Assembly (NCBI RefSeq): GCF_031582965.1
Contig: NZ_CP134049.1
Location: 2,108,001-2,172,000, forward strand
DNA: 64,000 nt
Reading direction: 5' to 3'
Source of the DNA: Bacillus sp. NEB1478
Lineage (GTDB): Bacteria; Bacillota; Bacilli; Bacillales; Fictibacillaceae
The notes beneath the pieces are model-generated. The model did not search any database and was not told the origin of the DNA. It was given only the letters and a program-made list of their open reading frames with translations. A program made the translations under genes and the position numbers. Positions 18,037-26,790 of the stretch are shown here, piece after piece. How positions within the stretch are numbered: the first letter of the stretch is position 1; each line of letters starts with the position of its first letter.

Positions 18037-19702
18037 AAATTTCCATGATTATAGGCATGATCATTGGTCTACGTTTCGTCTTTTCAAATAGATACTGACT
18101 TAATGTATCCCGGACATTAGATTTTAAGGAAGACCATTCTTTCATATTTTCACTCATACACTTTTCCAGAACATCCCGAACTTTTTGATTTGCTTCTTGA
18201 AGAAGCGCTTCACTTTCACGAACATATACGAATCCGCGCGAAATAATTTCAGGCCCTGAAATCAGCTGTTGTGAATCCTTGCTTATTGTTACGACTACTA
18301 CTAGAATACCATCCTGTGACAGAAGCTTTCTGTCACGAAGAACGATGTTTCCGATGTCTCCAACACCCAATCCATCAACAAGAACGTTTCCAGAAGGAAC
18401 TTTCCCTGTTTTTTGTGCTTGTCCGCTTGAGAATTCAACTACTTCACCTTTATCAATAACAAAAATATTGTCTTTTTCTACACCTACTTCAATAGCAAGT
18501 TTTTGATGAGCTTTCTGCATCTTATACTCGCCATGAACAGGAATAAAATACTTTGGTTTCATTAAGCTAAGCATAAATTTTAACTCTTCTGCACTTCCGT
18601 GTCCTGAAACATGTACTTTTTTCTGGCCGAAAACAACATCAGCCCCAGTGCGCATTAATAAATCAACCATTTTTGCAACAGATGTTTCATTGCCAGGTAT
18701 CGGGGTAGCGGCAATAACAACTGTATCTGTTGGTCGCAAGGAAATTTGTTTGTGTGATTTTTGAGCCATTCTTGACAATGCAGCCATCGATTCACCTTGA
18801 CTTCCTGTAGTAAGTATTACTACACGGTCATCACTGTAATCATTTGCTGCATCTATTGTTATGAGAAGGTCTTTTTCAATGTTTAAATAACCAAGTTGAG
18901 TCGCAATATCAACGACCTTAACCATGCTTCGGCCATTGACAGCCACTTTCCGGTTCGTTTTTGCTGCAGCATTCATAACTTGTTGAACACGATGAACGTT
19001 CGAAGCAAAAGATGCAATAATAATACGCCCTTTTGCAGCTTCAAAAACATCTAAGATTTCCTGTCCAACTTGAGCTTCAGGACCTGTAGATCCAGGGCGC
19101 TCAGCGTTTGTGCTGTCTGATAACAAACAAAGCACACCTTGATCAGCCAGTGCGGAAATTTTCCCAAATTCCGTATGCTGTCCATCGATTGGAGAATGAT
19201 CAATTTTAAAATCACCCGTATTTGCAATAATCCCTTGTGACGTGTGTATTGCAATACCCACTGCATCTGGAATGCTATGATTCACATGAAAAAAGCTTAC
19301 TTGAGCACTGTTAAATGAAAGCTTCATGTTTGTTTCAATTAAATTTAACTGTGTTGATCGCAATAGACCCGCTTCTTTTAATTTTGCTTCGACTAGTCCT
19401 AATGTAAGGCGTGTTCCATATACAGGTACAGGAACTTGACGCAGCACATAAGGAAGTCCGCCAATATGGTCTTCATGGGCATGTGTTAAAAAGATTCCGG
19501 TAACACGCTCTAGGTTCTCCTTTAAGTATGTTACGTCAGGTATAACGATGTCGATACCTAACATTTCCTCCTGTGGGAACATTAGACCAGCGTCCATTAC
19601 AAAAATCTCTTCACCTGTATCCACTACATACATGTTTTTGCCAATCTCACCGACTCCGCCCAAGGCAAAAACTTTAATTTTCTCTCTATTTTGTTTTGAC
19701 AA
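18035..19702 (-). CDS. rnjB: Ribonuclease J (RNase J2 position)
   Basis: This 555-residue metallo-beta-lactamase/beta-CASP ribonuclease has the zinc motif HAHEDH intact at 74-79, followed by SDSTNAERPG and the C-terminal GSQGE and HVSGHGS motifs. RNase J enzymes combine endonuclease and 5'-3' exonuclease activity and act in mRNA turnover and rRNA maturation. Location between dapA and tepA is that of rnjB (ymfA) in B. subtilis, so I call it RNase J2. Start is TTG at 19700-19702 with AGGAGG upstream. The intact motif is noted as a finding. Confidence 0.9.
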   Translation of the reverse strand: MSKQNREKIKVFALGGVGEIGKNMYVVDTGEEIFVMDAGLMFPQEEMLGIDIVIPDVTYLKENLERVTGIFLTHAHEDHIGGLPYVLRQVPVPVYGTRLTLGLVEAKLKEAGLLRSTQLNLIETNMKLSFNSAQVSFFHVNHSIPDAVGIAIHTSQGIIANTGDFKIDHSPIDGQHTEFGKISALADQGVLCLLSDSTNAERPGSTGPEAQVGQEILDVFEAAKGRIIIASFASNVHRVQQVMNAAAKTNRKVAVNGRSMVKVVDIATQLGYLNIEKDLLITIDAANDYSDDRVVILTTGSQGESMAALSRMAQKSHKQISLRPTDTVVIAATPIPGNETSVAKMVDLLMRTGADVVFGQKKVHVSGHGSAEELKFMLSLMKPKYFIPVHGEYKMQKAHQKLAIEVGVEKDNIFVIDKGEVVEFSSGQAQKTGKVPSGNVLVDGLGVGDIGNIVLRDRKLLSQDGILVVVVTISKDSQQLISGPEIISRGFVYVRESEALLQEANQKVRDVLEKCMSENMKEWSSLKSNVRDTLSQYLFEKTKRRPMIMPIIMEI

Positions 19703-19869
19703 TGTGTATATTCCTCCTATGTTGTATGTAAAAAATATTCCCGATCACGTCACTTAAACTCATTATAACTTATCAAATGAGCACAAAACAAGAATAGAGA
19801 AGTAAAAATGAAAATTTTCAGCAAAACATGCCTTTTATAGGTGCTGGTTATCAACCTTGTTTAAAATAA

Positions 19870-19924
19870 GAGTCTCGCACCTTGCACTCCAATCAACTTG
19901 TCAATGATGACTGTTTTCTAAAAG
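19870..19924. repeat. Repeat element fragment C (right end only)
   Basis: GAGTCTCGCACCTTGCACTC and CAATGATGACTGTTTTC correspond to the last 55 bp or so of the full element (copy B 51560-51613). The GC-rich core and left end are missing. It lies between gltP and rnjB, in the same orientation as the full copies. Confidence 0.75.
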
Positions 19925-19950
19925 CTGCAAACTTGTAGAAAAAAGCAAAA

Positions 19951-19984
19951 AAAACCGCATCCACTTCACATGGACGCGGTTTTT
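19951..19984 (-). terminator. Terminator after the symporter gene
   Basis: AAAACCGCGTCCA-type arm pairs with TGGATGCGGTTTT (one mismatch, 7-nt loop), and T8 follows on the minus strand. Confidence 0.88.
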
Positions 19985-19999
19985 ACTATTTTTTTACTA

Positions 20000-21265
20000 T
20001 TAGCCTACTTCAGATTCAGCGTAATTTTGTCCTTTTAGGTCGTTATATTTCCCTTCCCATTTGGACATCACAACAGCAGCAAGAGAGTTTCCTACTACGT
20101 TAACAGCTGTTCTGGCCATATCAAGGATACGGTCAACACCAGCGATAAACGCCAGTCCTTCAAGTGGTATCCCTACTGATCCTAGAGTTGCAAGGAGAAC
20201 TACGAATGAAACGCCTGGAACTCCTGCTATACCTTTAGAGGTTACCATAAGAACTAATAATAATGATAATTGCTCGTAAATCGAAAGATCGATTCCATAA
20301 AGCTGAGCAATGAATAATGCAGCAATGGCTTGATAGAGGGTTGATCCATCAAGGTTGAAAGAATATCCTGTTGGAATAACAAATGATGTGATTGCTTTAG
20401 GACACCCGAACTTCTCCATTTTTTCCATAAGTCTTGGCAATACTGTTTCTGAGCTTGCCGTAGAATATGCCAAAATCAACTCATCTTTTAAAATTTTGAT
20501 CAATGTAAAAATGTTTACTTTGACAAACATTGCTACCGATCCCAACACAGCAATAACGAAGAAAATCATTGCTCCATATACGACGATCACTAATTTACTT
20601 AACGGAATAAGTGACTCAACACCGAATTTTGAAACGGTCACTCCAATTAAAGCAAAAACGCCAATAGGAGCTAATTTCATAATTTGGTTTGTTACATAGA
20701 ACATAGCATCTGCCGTACCTTGGAAGAAAGCTAGTACAGGCTTACCGCGTTCACCGATCGCGGCTACACCTAATCCAAATAATACAGAGAAAAAGATTAT
20801 TGGCAGCATATCACCGTTGGTTAATGAATGAAATAAATTTTCAGGAACAATATTTAAAAAAGTATCTGCAAATCCGTGACTTTCAACTGACTTCGTTGTT
20901 TCCATGTAGCTGGAGATGTCACCTTTCGATAACGCTTTCATATTAACTCCAGTACCCGGATGAAATACATTTGCGATTAATAGTCCAATCCCAATCGCCA
21001 ATGTCGTAATTATTTCAAAGTAAAGAATTGTCTTTCCGCCTAAACGGCCAAGTTGCTTAATATCCCCTACACCAGCAACACCGACAATCAAACTTGAAAT
21101 TACAATAGGGATTACAATCATTTTAATAAGACGTATAAATATATCCCCGACTGGCTGAAGATATGTTTGTACAGATTCATTTCCATAAAATAATGCTCCA
21201 ACAGCTATCCCTAATATTAATCCAATAAGGATTTGCCAGGCTAAACTTATTTTGATTTTTTTCAT
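20000..21265 (-). CDS. gltP: Dicarboxylate/amino acid:cation symporter (GltP/GltT family)
   Basis: This 421-residue DAACS-family transporter has about eight membrane helices. It has the diagnostic serine-rich hairpin and TGYSFNLDGSTLY motif (SFVIPTGYSFNLDG), and the AGVPGVSF and GVDRILDMARTAVNVVGN segments that bind substrate and cations. Likely substrates are glutamate and aspartate, with H+ or Na+; the sequence does not settle which. It lies alone between dapA and rnjB with its own promoter and terminator, a place where B. subtilis has no gene, so it is probably an insertion relative to that order. Confidence 0.9.
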   Translation of the reverse strand: MKKIKISLAWQILIGLILGIAVGALFYGNESVQTYLQPVGDIFIRLIKMIVIPIVISSLIVGVAGVGDIKQLGRLGGKTILYFEIITTLAIGIGLLIANVFHPGTGVNMKALSKGDISSYMETTKSVESHGFADTFLNIVPENLFHSLTNGDMLPIIFFSVLFGLGVAAIGERGKPVLAFFQGTADAMFYVTNQIMKLAPIGVFALIGVTVSKFGVESLIPLSKLVIVVYGAMIFFVIAVLGSVAMFVKVNIFTLIKILKDELILAYSTASSETVLPRLMEKMEKFGCPKAITSFVIPTGYSFNLDGSTLYQAIAALFIAQLYGIDLSIYEQLSLLLVLMVTSKGIAGVPGVSFVVLLATLGSVGIPLEGLAFIAGVDRILDMARTAVNVVGNSLAAVVMSKWEGKYNDLKGQNYAESEVG

Positions 21266-21318
21266 CCTATCACCTCTCTATGTTGTAAAAAACTTCGGAG
21301 TTCGTTGCCACGAGTCGT

Positions 21319-21348
21319 ATTTTAAACAAGATTTATCAAGCTTGTCAA
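21319..21348 (-). promoter_or_regulatory. Sigma-A promoter of the symporter gene
   Basis: TTGACA (21343-21348) and TAAAAT (21319-21324) are separated by 18 bp on the minus strand, about 55 bp before the gene. Confidence 0.8.
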
Positions 21349-21395
21349 ATTGAAAATTCAGAAAAATTAAATTGTTAATACACATTAAATTAGTA

Positions 21396-21424
21396 TTGAC
21401 ACCTTTATTTCTACGGACTAAATT
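21396..21424 (+). promoter_or_regulatory. Candidate plus-strand sigma-A promoter
   Basis: TTGACA (21396-21401) is followed after exactly 17 bp by TAAATT (21419-21424). No plus-strand gene lies downstream, only a structured region ending in a terminator. Confidence 0.5.
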
Positions 21425-21430
21425 AAGTAC

Positions 21431-21639
21431 ATCATATAAATAATATGCCTTAAATCGCTGAATTCTATCTTAAAACGAGGGGACCATTTTGCATCCTCAA
21501 ATCGATACTTGGATTGAATCAAAATGCTTATTTTAAGGGCATAACTGCAGTCCCTAATCCGTAAGCTAACACCGTAAGCGTTATTCAGGATGTCATTTTT
21601 CGTCTGGAAAAAGACTCGCATGTGTTGAGGTCTTTTTTT
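21431..21639 (+). ncRNA. Candidate structured small RNA of unknown class
   Basis: It lies downstream of a plus-strand promoter and ends in a terminator hairpin (AAAAGACTC ... GAGGTC, then seven T, 21608-21639). Inside, TATGCCTTAAAT (about 21445-21456) can pair with ATTTTAAGGGCATA (about 21529-21542), enclosing CATTTTG/CAAAATG and TCAAATC/GATTGA pairings. The 3' half has a direct repeat CCGTAAGC with 13-nt period. It has no ribosome site plus open frame. I do not recognise a known riboswitch or sRNA family. Confidence 0.4.
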
Positions 21640-21849
21640 GCTGTTAATTTTCTCATTTTCCACCAAAATACTAATGTGCAAAATGCTTCTTGTAACACAA
21701 TTTTAATTAAAGGTCTAAAACATTTATTTGAGAATGTGTTATTATTTGGTGTTTCTTATCCTTACAAAATTTCCTCAAGTCTATTTTCGTTAAAACAATT
21801 ATCGAATTTTTTGATACGATAGAAAACAAAGCAAGAGAATCAAAAATAG

Positions 21850-21877
21850 AAAAGGAGCCCTTCACGGGGCTCCTTTT
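21850..21877 (-). terminator. Terminator of the dpaA-dapA operon
   Basis: A strong stem AAAAGGAGCCC/GGGCTCCTTTT with a 6-nt loop, directly past the dapA stop. The minus strand continues CTATTTTTG. Confidence 0.88.
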
Positions 21878-21882
21878 CTTAT

Positions 21883-22761
21883 TTATACATTTGTTAACGT
21901 TGATAATGTTGCTGCCAGTGAACTGCGTTCTGCTTGATTTAACGGCAATAATGGAAGTCTGACACTTCCGACATCAAGGCCTTTTAGTTGAAGAGCAGTC
22001 TTTATTGGTGCCGGGCTAGGAGCTTTAAACATCTCAATCATGACCGGCAGCAATTTACGGTGAATACCTGCTGCCTCTTTGTTCTCGCCTCTATTAAAAG
22101 CCTGAATCATAGCTTGCATTTCATTCCCTATAACGTGCGATGCTACAGAAACTATTCCAGCGCTGCCAACTGCGAGTGACGGGAGTGTTAATCCATCATC
22201 TCCACTGTATACGAAGAAGTCATCTGATGTTTTTTCAATAATCTCACTCATTACATCCAAATTTCCACCAGCATCTTTCAAGGCTGTCACATTCGGAATT
22301 TCCGAAAGGCGTACAGCAGTATCAACACCAATTGAAACAACCGTTCTTCCTGGAACATTATAAGCCATAATCGGAATTCTAACGGCATCAGCAATTGCTT
22401 TATAATGAGCAACAATTCCTTCCTGGCTAGGCTTATTATAATATGGAGCTACTATTAAAAGTGCATCCACACCAATTTCTTCAGCTTTTTTGGATAAATC
22501 AATTGATGCTTTTGTATTATTGCTTCCCGTACCTGCAATAACAGGAACTCTACCTGCAACTACCTTTACTACGTGCTTAAATAATGCAATCTTTTCCTCA
22601 GTTGTCAATGTAGGTGATTCGCCTGTTGTTCCTGAAACGACAAGACTGTCGCTGCCATTATCGATGAGATGATTAATTAATTTAGTGGTTTTTGCAAAAT
22701 CTACATTCCCTTTACTGTCAAAGGGGGTTACCATTGCAGTGCTAATACTTCCGAAACTCAT
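21883..22761 (-). CDS. dapA: 4-hydroxy-tetrahydrodipicolinate synthase
   Basis: This 292-residue TIM-barrel class I aldolase has the family motifs GTTGESPTL (near 44-52), YNVPGRT (near 133-139) with the catalytic Tyr, and the Schiff-base Lys in ALKDAGG (near 160-166). It condenses pyruvate with aspartate semialdehyde, the entry to lysine, diaminopimelate and dipicolinate. It is the last gene of dpaA-dpaB-asd-dapG-dapA and the substrate source for the spore dipicolinate synthase encoded at the head of the same unit. Confidence 0.96.
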   Translation of the reverse strand: MSFGSISTAMVTPFDSKGNVDFAKTTKLINHLIDNGSDSLVVSGTTGESPTLTTEEKIALFKHVVKVVAGRVPVIAGTGSNNTKASIDLSKKAEEIGVDALLIVAPYYNKPSQEGIVAHYKAIADAVRIPIMAYNVPGRTVVSIGVDTAVRLSEIPNVTALKDAGGNLDVMSEIIEKTSDDFFVYSGDDGLTLPSLAVGSAGIVSVASHVIGNEMQAMIQAFNRGENKEAAGIHRKLLPVMIEMFKAPSPAPIKTALQLKGLDVGSVRLPLLPLNQAERSSLAATLSTLTNV

Positions 22762-22778
22762 TAGGGTTCACTCCTCTA

Positions 22779-24041
22779 CTACTCAATAAACTGTTGTTGT
22801 ACAATTTCTTGCAAATTAGCCGTAATTCCTTCTTCATTCAGCCGAAAAGTTGTATGAAGAGCGTTAACTGATTCAATTAAATCATCCTTCTTAACGAGAA
22901 CCCAGATTGTAGTATGGGAGTCTGCAGATTGAAGAATTTGTATGTTTCTGCTTGAAAGTGATTCAACGATAGCTGCAGTTACACCAGGTGTTCCCGCAAT
23001 TCCTGCACCTACAGCAGAAACTTTCGCACAATTTCTTGTAACTTCAGGCTCATAGCCAAGTGCTTTTAATTTAGCCAAAGCAAGATCTGTCTTATCTTCC
23101 ATAATCGTATAGACCACGCCTTTAGGACTTATGTTAATAAAATCGACTGATATCTGTTCTTGAGCCATCGCTTTAAATACTTTTGTCTGAAGATCATACT
23201 GGCCATCATTCGCATATACTTTTATTTGTGTGATATTTGAAACGTGAGCAATCCCGGTGATTAAGGATTCTTGCACATCTTTTCCGGCAGGACCTTTTAT
23301 CGCTGATGTAACAAGTGTGCCAGGCAAATCAGAATAAGTTGAACGGATACGCAGCGGTATCTTTGCTTGCATCGCGATCTCCACAGCTCTAGGGTGTATA
23401 ACTTTAGCACCTTGATAGGCCATATTACAGATTTCAGCATATGTTACGACAGTAAGTGGTCTAGCATTTTTTACAAGTCTAGGGTCTGCAGTCATGACGC
23501 CTTCAACGTCTGTAAAAATATCGATAAAATCTGCTTCTAGAGCTGCTCCGAGCGCAGAGGCAGAAGTGTCGCTGCCACCTCTGCCTAATGTTGCTATATC
23601 ACCATTTTTAGATTGACCTTGAAAACCGGCAACTACAATAACGTCATTGCTCTGAAGCTCTGATTTAATCCGTTCACACTTCATATCGATAATTCGGGCA
23701 TTTGTAAAATCATCGTTTGTTCGAAAACCAGCTTGTGGCCCAGTTAATGCAGCAGCTGATAATCCTGATGCATTAAGCAGTCCAGAGAAAACAACAGAAG
23801 AGATGATTTCTCCGCAAGACAAAAGAAGGTCCTGTTCCCGGTTCGATATTTTATTATTTCCATCTAGTAATTCTAAAAGTGTATCTGTTGCATATGGATC
23901 TCCGTTTCTGCCCATCGCAGAAACAACACAAACTACTTTATAACCTTCATCAACCGCTTTTTGAATATGCCGGACTGCTTGCGTACGTCCGTCATTTTCT
24001 TTTAAAGAGGTTCCCCCGAACTTTTGAACAATTATCTTCAT
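22779..24041 (-). CDS. dapG: Aspartate kinase I (DapG type)
   Basis: This 420-residue aspartokinase has KFGGTSL at the N-terminus, the catalytic region GRGGSDTSASAL near 155-166 and two C-terminal ACT domains (about 265-415). It phosphorylates aspartate at the first step of the Asp-family pathway. In B. subtilis the isozyme in this operon is inhibited by meso-diaminopimelate and serves cell-wall and spore needs; that regulation is inferred from synteny. No lysine riboswitch precedes it, consistent with DapG rather than LysC. Confidence 0.94.
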   Translation of the reverse strand: MKIIVQKFGGTSLKENDGRTQAVRHIQKAVDEGYKVVCVVSAMGRNGDPYATDTLLELLDGNNKISNREQDLLLSCGEIISSVVFSGLLNASGLSAAALTGPQAGFRTNDDFTNARIIDMKCERIKSELQSNDVIVVAGFQGQSKNGDIATLGRGGSDTSASALGAALEADFIDIFTDVEGVMTADPRLVKNARPLTVVTYAEICNMAYQGAKVIHPRAVEIAMQAKIPLRIRSTYSDLPGTLVTSAIKGPAGKDVQESLITGIAHVSNITQIKVYANDGQYDLQTKVFKAMAQEQISVDFINISPKGVVYTIMEDKTDLALAKLKALGYEPEVTRNCAKVSAVGAGIAGTPGVTAAIVESLSSRNIQILQSADSHTTIWVLVKKDDLIESVNALHTTFRLNEEGITANLQEIVQQQFIE

Positions 24042-24062
24042 GGATGCACCTTCTTTATATAA

Positions 24063-25106
24063 TTAAAGCAATCCTAGCTTGATTAAACTTTCTGCAATCT
24101 GAACTGAGTTATAAGCAGCACCTTTTAATAAGTTATCAGAAACTACCCACATATGAATGGCGTTTTCACGATCTAGGTCTTTGCGGATTCTGCCAACAAA
24201 TACATCTGGCAATCCGGCAGCTAAGGCTGGCATCGGATAAATTTGCTCTTCTGGTACATCTTGCAAAGTTACCCCTTCTGCTGTTTTTAATAAATCCTTG
24301 ATTTCCTGAACTGAAGGAGTTCCATTCTCAAATTCAGCGTAAACAGACTCAGAATGTCCCGTTTCAACCGGCAGTCTGACACAAGTTGCTGCAATTTCTA
24401 GATTCTCCAGATGCATGATTTTCTTTGTCTCATTCATCATCTTTAATTCTTCAAACGTATAGCCGTTATCTTGAAATTTATCTATTTGCGGAACAGCATT
24501 AAATGCGATTTGATAATGCTTCTTATCAGATGCACATGGCATGATCGCTGGTTCAAATGCTTCATCTTTTAAAATTGATTTTGCTTGTTCTTTAAGCTCT
24601 TCAACCGCTTTTGCACCTGCACCAGAAACCGCTTGGTAAGTGGATACAATAACTTTCTTTAATCCATATTTTTCATGTAGAGGTTTTAGGGCTACAACCA
24701 TTTGAATTGTAGAGCAATTCGGATTCGCTATAATTCCGTTATGATTCTTTAAGTCTTGTTCATTCACTTCAGGAACAACTAGCGGTACGTTAGGATCCAT
24801 ACGGAAGGCACTTGTGTTATCTACCACAATAGCTCCTCGTTTTACAGCCTCATGCGCAAGTTCCTTTGAAACAGATCCGCCTGCTGAAAACAGCGCAAGA
24901 TCTACGCTTTCAAAAGCTTCAGGCGTAGCTTCTTGAATCGTAAAATTTTCACCATTATATGCAATGACCTGTCCTGCCGATCTTTTGCTGGCAAGAAGTG
25001 ATAATTTTCCTACTGGGAAATTCTTCTCTTTTAATGTATTCAGCATCTGCTGCCCAACCGCACCAGTTGCTCCTACTACGGCTACGTGATATGTTCTTTG
25101 GCTCAT
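24063..25106 (-). CDS. asd: Aspartate-semialdehyde dehydrogenase
   Basis: A 347-residue enzyme with NADP-binding GATGAVGQ near 12-19, the active-site Cys in ANPNCSTIQ near 128-136 and the substrate-binding EVAATCVRLPV-like segment (EIAATCVRLPVETGHSES). It reduces aspartyl phosphate to the semialdehyde shared by the Lys, Thr, Met and dipicolinate branches. It follows dpaB after a 140-bp gap containing a 30-nt inverted repeat, suggesting differential expression within the operon. Confidence 0.96.
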   Translation of the reverse strand: MSQRTYHVAVVGATGAVGQQMLNTLKEKNFPVGKLSLLASKRSAGQVIAYNGENFTIQEATPEAFESVDLALFSAGGSVSKELAHEAVKRGAIVVDNTSAFRMDPNVPLVVPEVNEQDLKNHNGIIANPNCSTIQMVVALKPLHEKYGLKKVIVSTYQAVSGAGAKAVEELKEQAKSILKDEAFEPAIMPCASDKKHYQIAFNAVPQIDKFQDNGYTFEELKMMNETKKIMHLENLEIAATCVRLPVETGHSESVYAEFENGTPSVQEIKDLLKTAEGVTLQDVPEEQIYPMPALAAGLPDVFVGRIRKDLDRENAIHMWVVSDNLLKGAAYNSVQIAESLIKLGLL

Positions 25107-25150
25107 TTCATAAAACTCCTTTATACAATTAGGTTAGCAAGCTACAACAG

Positions 25151-25180
25151 AAGGAGAAACACGAATTCTTGTTTCTCCTT
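25151..25180 (-). promoter_or_regulatory. Inverted repeat between dpaB and asd
   Basis: AAGGAGAAACA and TGTTTCTCCTT arms (one irregular base) surround an EcoRI-like centre. No T-run follows on the minus strand, so it is more likely an RNA-processing or partial attenuation hairpin than a full terminator. Confidence 0.45.
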
Positions 25181-25246
25181 GTATACCCATATAATTTATC
25201 ATATTTTATCATAAACTAGGGTTCTATGAACGTTTTTTCTGCTGTA

Positions 25247-25834
25247 TTATTTTGTAACCCTTAGAACAGGCTGAAATTGCTTTCCTTCAAGTGCGTATTC
25301 GATCGTTTCGACCAGAGTATCCATGTGTGCTACGAGTGAATTTTGTTTCAATACCGGGTCATCCTGGCCAAATGGTATAAAATAAATATTTTTCGTTGCC
25401 ATTAATCTCATTATATTTACACCATTCAATCCTAATCCATCATTTGTTGAGATCCCTAAAACAACTGGTTTTTGATTTCTTAATGTTGCCTTTGCTCCCA
25501 TAAGTACAGGTGAATCTGTCATAGCATTTGCAAACTTACTGATAGAGTTTCCTGTTAATGGTGCAATGACCATGCAATCCAAAGGTGTCCGCGGTCCAAA
25601 CGGCTCAGCTTTCACAATTGAATCCACCGGTTCGTTTCCTGTAACCTCTTTAATACGATCAATCCATTCTGTACCCACACCAAATCTAGTTGTCGTATTT
25701 TGTACTGTATGTGTAAAAAAAGGTGTCACCTTTGCACCTAGATCTACAAGCCTTTGAATTTCAGGAAAAACTGCGTCATACGTACAATGAGATCCGGTTA
25801 ATCCGAAACCGATATGTTTACCTTTAACCTCCAT
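25247..25834 (-). CDS. dpaB: Dipicolinate synthase subunit B
   Basis: This 195-residue flavoprotein-like (HFCD/UbiX fold) protein starts MEVKGKHIGFGLTGSHCTYD and has the PLTGNSISKFANAMTDSPV segment typical of SpoVFB. With DpaA it forms dipicolinate synthase, which oxidises dihydrodipicolinate to dipicolinic acid in the mother cell late in sporulation. It begins 6 bp after dpaA. Older name: spoVFB. Confidence 0.95.
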   Translation of the reverse strand: MEVKGKHIGFGLTGSHCTYDAVFPEIQRLVDLGAKVTPFFTHTVQNTTTRFGVGTEWIDRIKEVTGNEPVDSIVKAEPFGPRTPLDCMVIAPLTGNSISKFANAMTDSPVLMGAKATLRNQKPVVLGISTNDGLGLNGVNIMRLMATKNIYFIPFGQDDPVLKQNSLVAHMDTLVETIEYALEGKQFQPVLRVTK

Positions 25835-25840
25835 ATGAAA

Positions 25841-26734
25841 CTACCCCTTCCGCTTAACAAATTCATTAATTAATAATTGCGAAAGAACATTTGCAACAAT
25901 TTTACCTGCTGTTTTTGGTGCGACTATACCTGGTAATCCTGGGGCAAGCAGAGCTTTTATTCCGCGTTTTTCTGCATATTTGAAGTCAGTACCACCTGGT
26001 TTTGATGCGAGATCGACTATTAATGTATGAGAAGGTAATTTAGAAATCACCTCAGCTGTTACAATTTGAGTAGGAATTGTATTAATGCAAACATCTGTAT
26101 CGAACACTTCTGTCTTTAAATCATCTAAATGAAAGGGCACCATTCCCATTTCTGTAATCCTTGCAATATGTTCAGACTTTCTTGCCCCCACTTTTACATT
26201 AGCTCCAAGCATCTGAAATGTTCTAGCTACGCTCATCCCTACCCGGCCAAAGCCGAGGACAACAGTGTTCGATTGATGAATCGTAATGTCTGTATGCTGA
26301 ATGACCATCATGATTGTGCCTTCTACAGTTGGAATACTGTTATAGATAGCAACGTCATCTCTTTCAAACAGCTTTGTAAGCTTTCGATCACTATTTTTGA
26401 CGATTGTATTCAAGTAAGCATTGCTGATTCCTGAAAAGATCTGGCAGTGACTCTTTGTTTTCTTTAATTGTTCTTCCGTTAGAACAATTTGCCGATTCGA
26501 AAAAATAGTATCGATTTCCCCCTGCAATCCTGTTCCACTCACCGGTAAAATTATGCTGTCTAGTTTTGAAAAATCCACTTCTTCCATATCCATTTTAGAA
26601 GCCCCAGTAAATCCGTGGTCCAGCTGGTCATAGCCAATAAGAGTTAATACGGCATTTAATTCAGTTAATTTACGAATAACTTCCAACTGTCTTGCATCGC
26701 CACCAATAACTGCGATGTGCAAATCTGTTAACAT
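25841..26734 (-). CDS. dpaA: Dipicolinate synthase subunit A
   Basis: This 297-residue NAD(P)-binding protein has a Rossmann motif GFGRVGMSVARTF near 161-173. The C-terminal part contains LIVDLASKPGGTDF and APGLPGIVAPKTAG, typical of SpoVFA. It is the dehydrogenase subunit of dipicolinate synthase. Its presence marks the organism as an endospore former. A candidate sigma-K promoter lies about 60 bp upstream. Older name: spoVFA. Confidence 0.95.
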   Translation of the reverse strand: MLTDLHIAVIGGDARQLEVIRKLTELNAVLTLIGYDQLDHGFTGASKMDMEEVDFSKLDSIILPVSGTGLQGEIDTIFSNRQIVLTEEQLKKTKSHCQIFSGISNAYLNTIVKNSDRKLTKLFERDDVAIYNSIPTVEGTIMMVIQHTDITIHQSNTVVLGFGRVGMSVARTFQMLGANVKVGARKSEHIARITEMGMVPFHLDDLKTEVFDTDVCINTIPTQIVTAEVISKLPSHTLIVDLASKPGGTDFKYAEKRGIKALLAPGLPGIVAPKTAGKIVANVLSQLLINEFVKRKG

Positions 26735-26790
26735 TCTTTCTCCCCTTTCTCCGTTGTTCCATTATTGCAGGGGATTACTATCCACATTCA

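Larger units (their letters stand above)
21266..21882. other. 617-bp intergenic region with symporter promoter and candidate small RNA
   Basis: The largest non-coding stretch in the window. It holds the symporter promoter (minus strand), a plus-strand promoter-structure-terminator unit (21396-21639), and the dapA terminator. An 87-codon minus-strand frame (21418-21681) begins at TTG without a ribosome site and is not accepted. Confidence 0.75.

Noticed and set aside
21418..21681. 87-codon minus-strand open frame in the symporter-dapA intergenic region
   Set aside because: TTG start without ribosome site, no family features, and it overlaps the symporter-side structured region that better fits a plus-strand RNA.
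22779..24041. Lysine riboswitch or T-box ahead of dapG
   Set aside because: dapG follows asd by about 20 bp with no leader; no such element could fit.
25151..25180. Full terminator between dpaB and asd
   Set aside because: The inverted repeat has no T-run on the minus strand, and asd-dapG-dapA would be left without an evident promoter.
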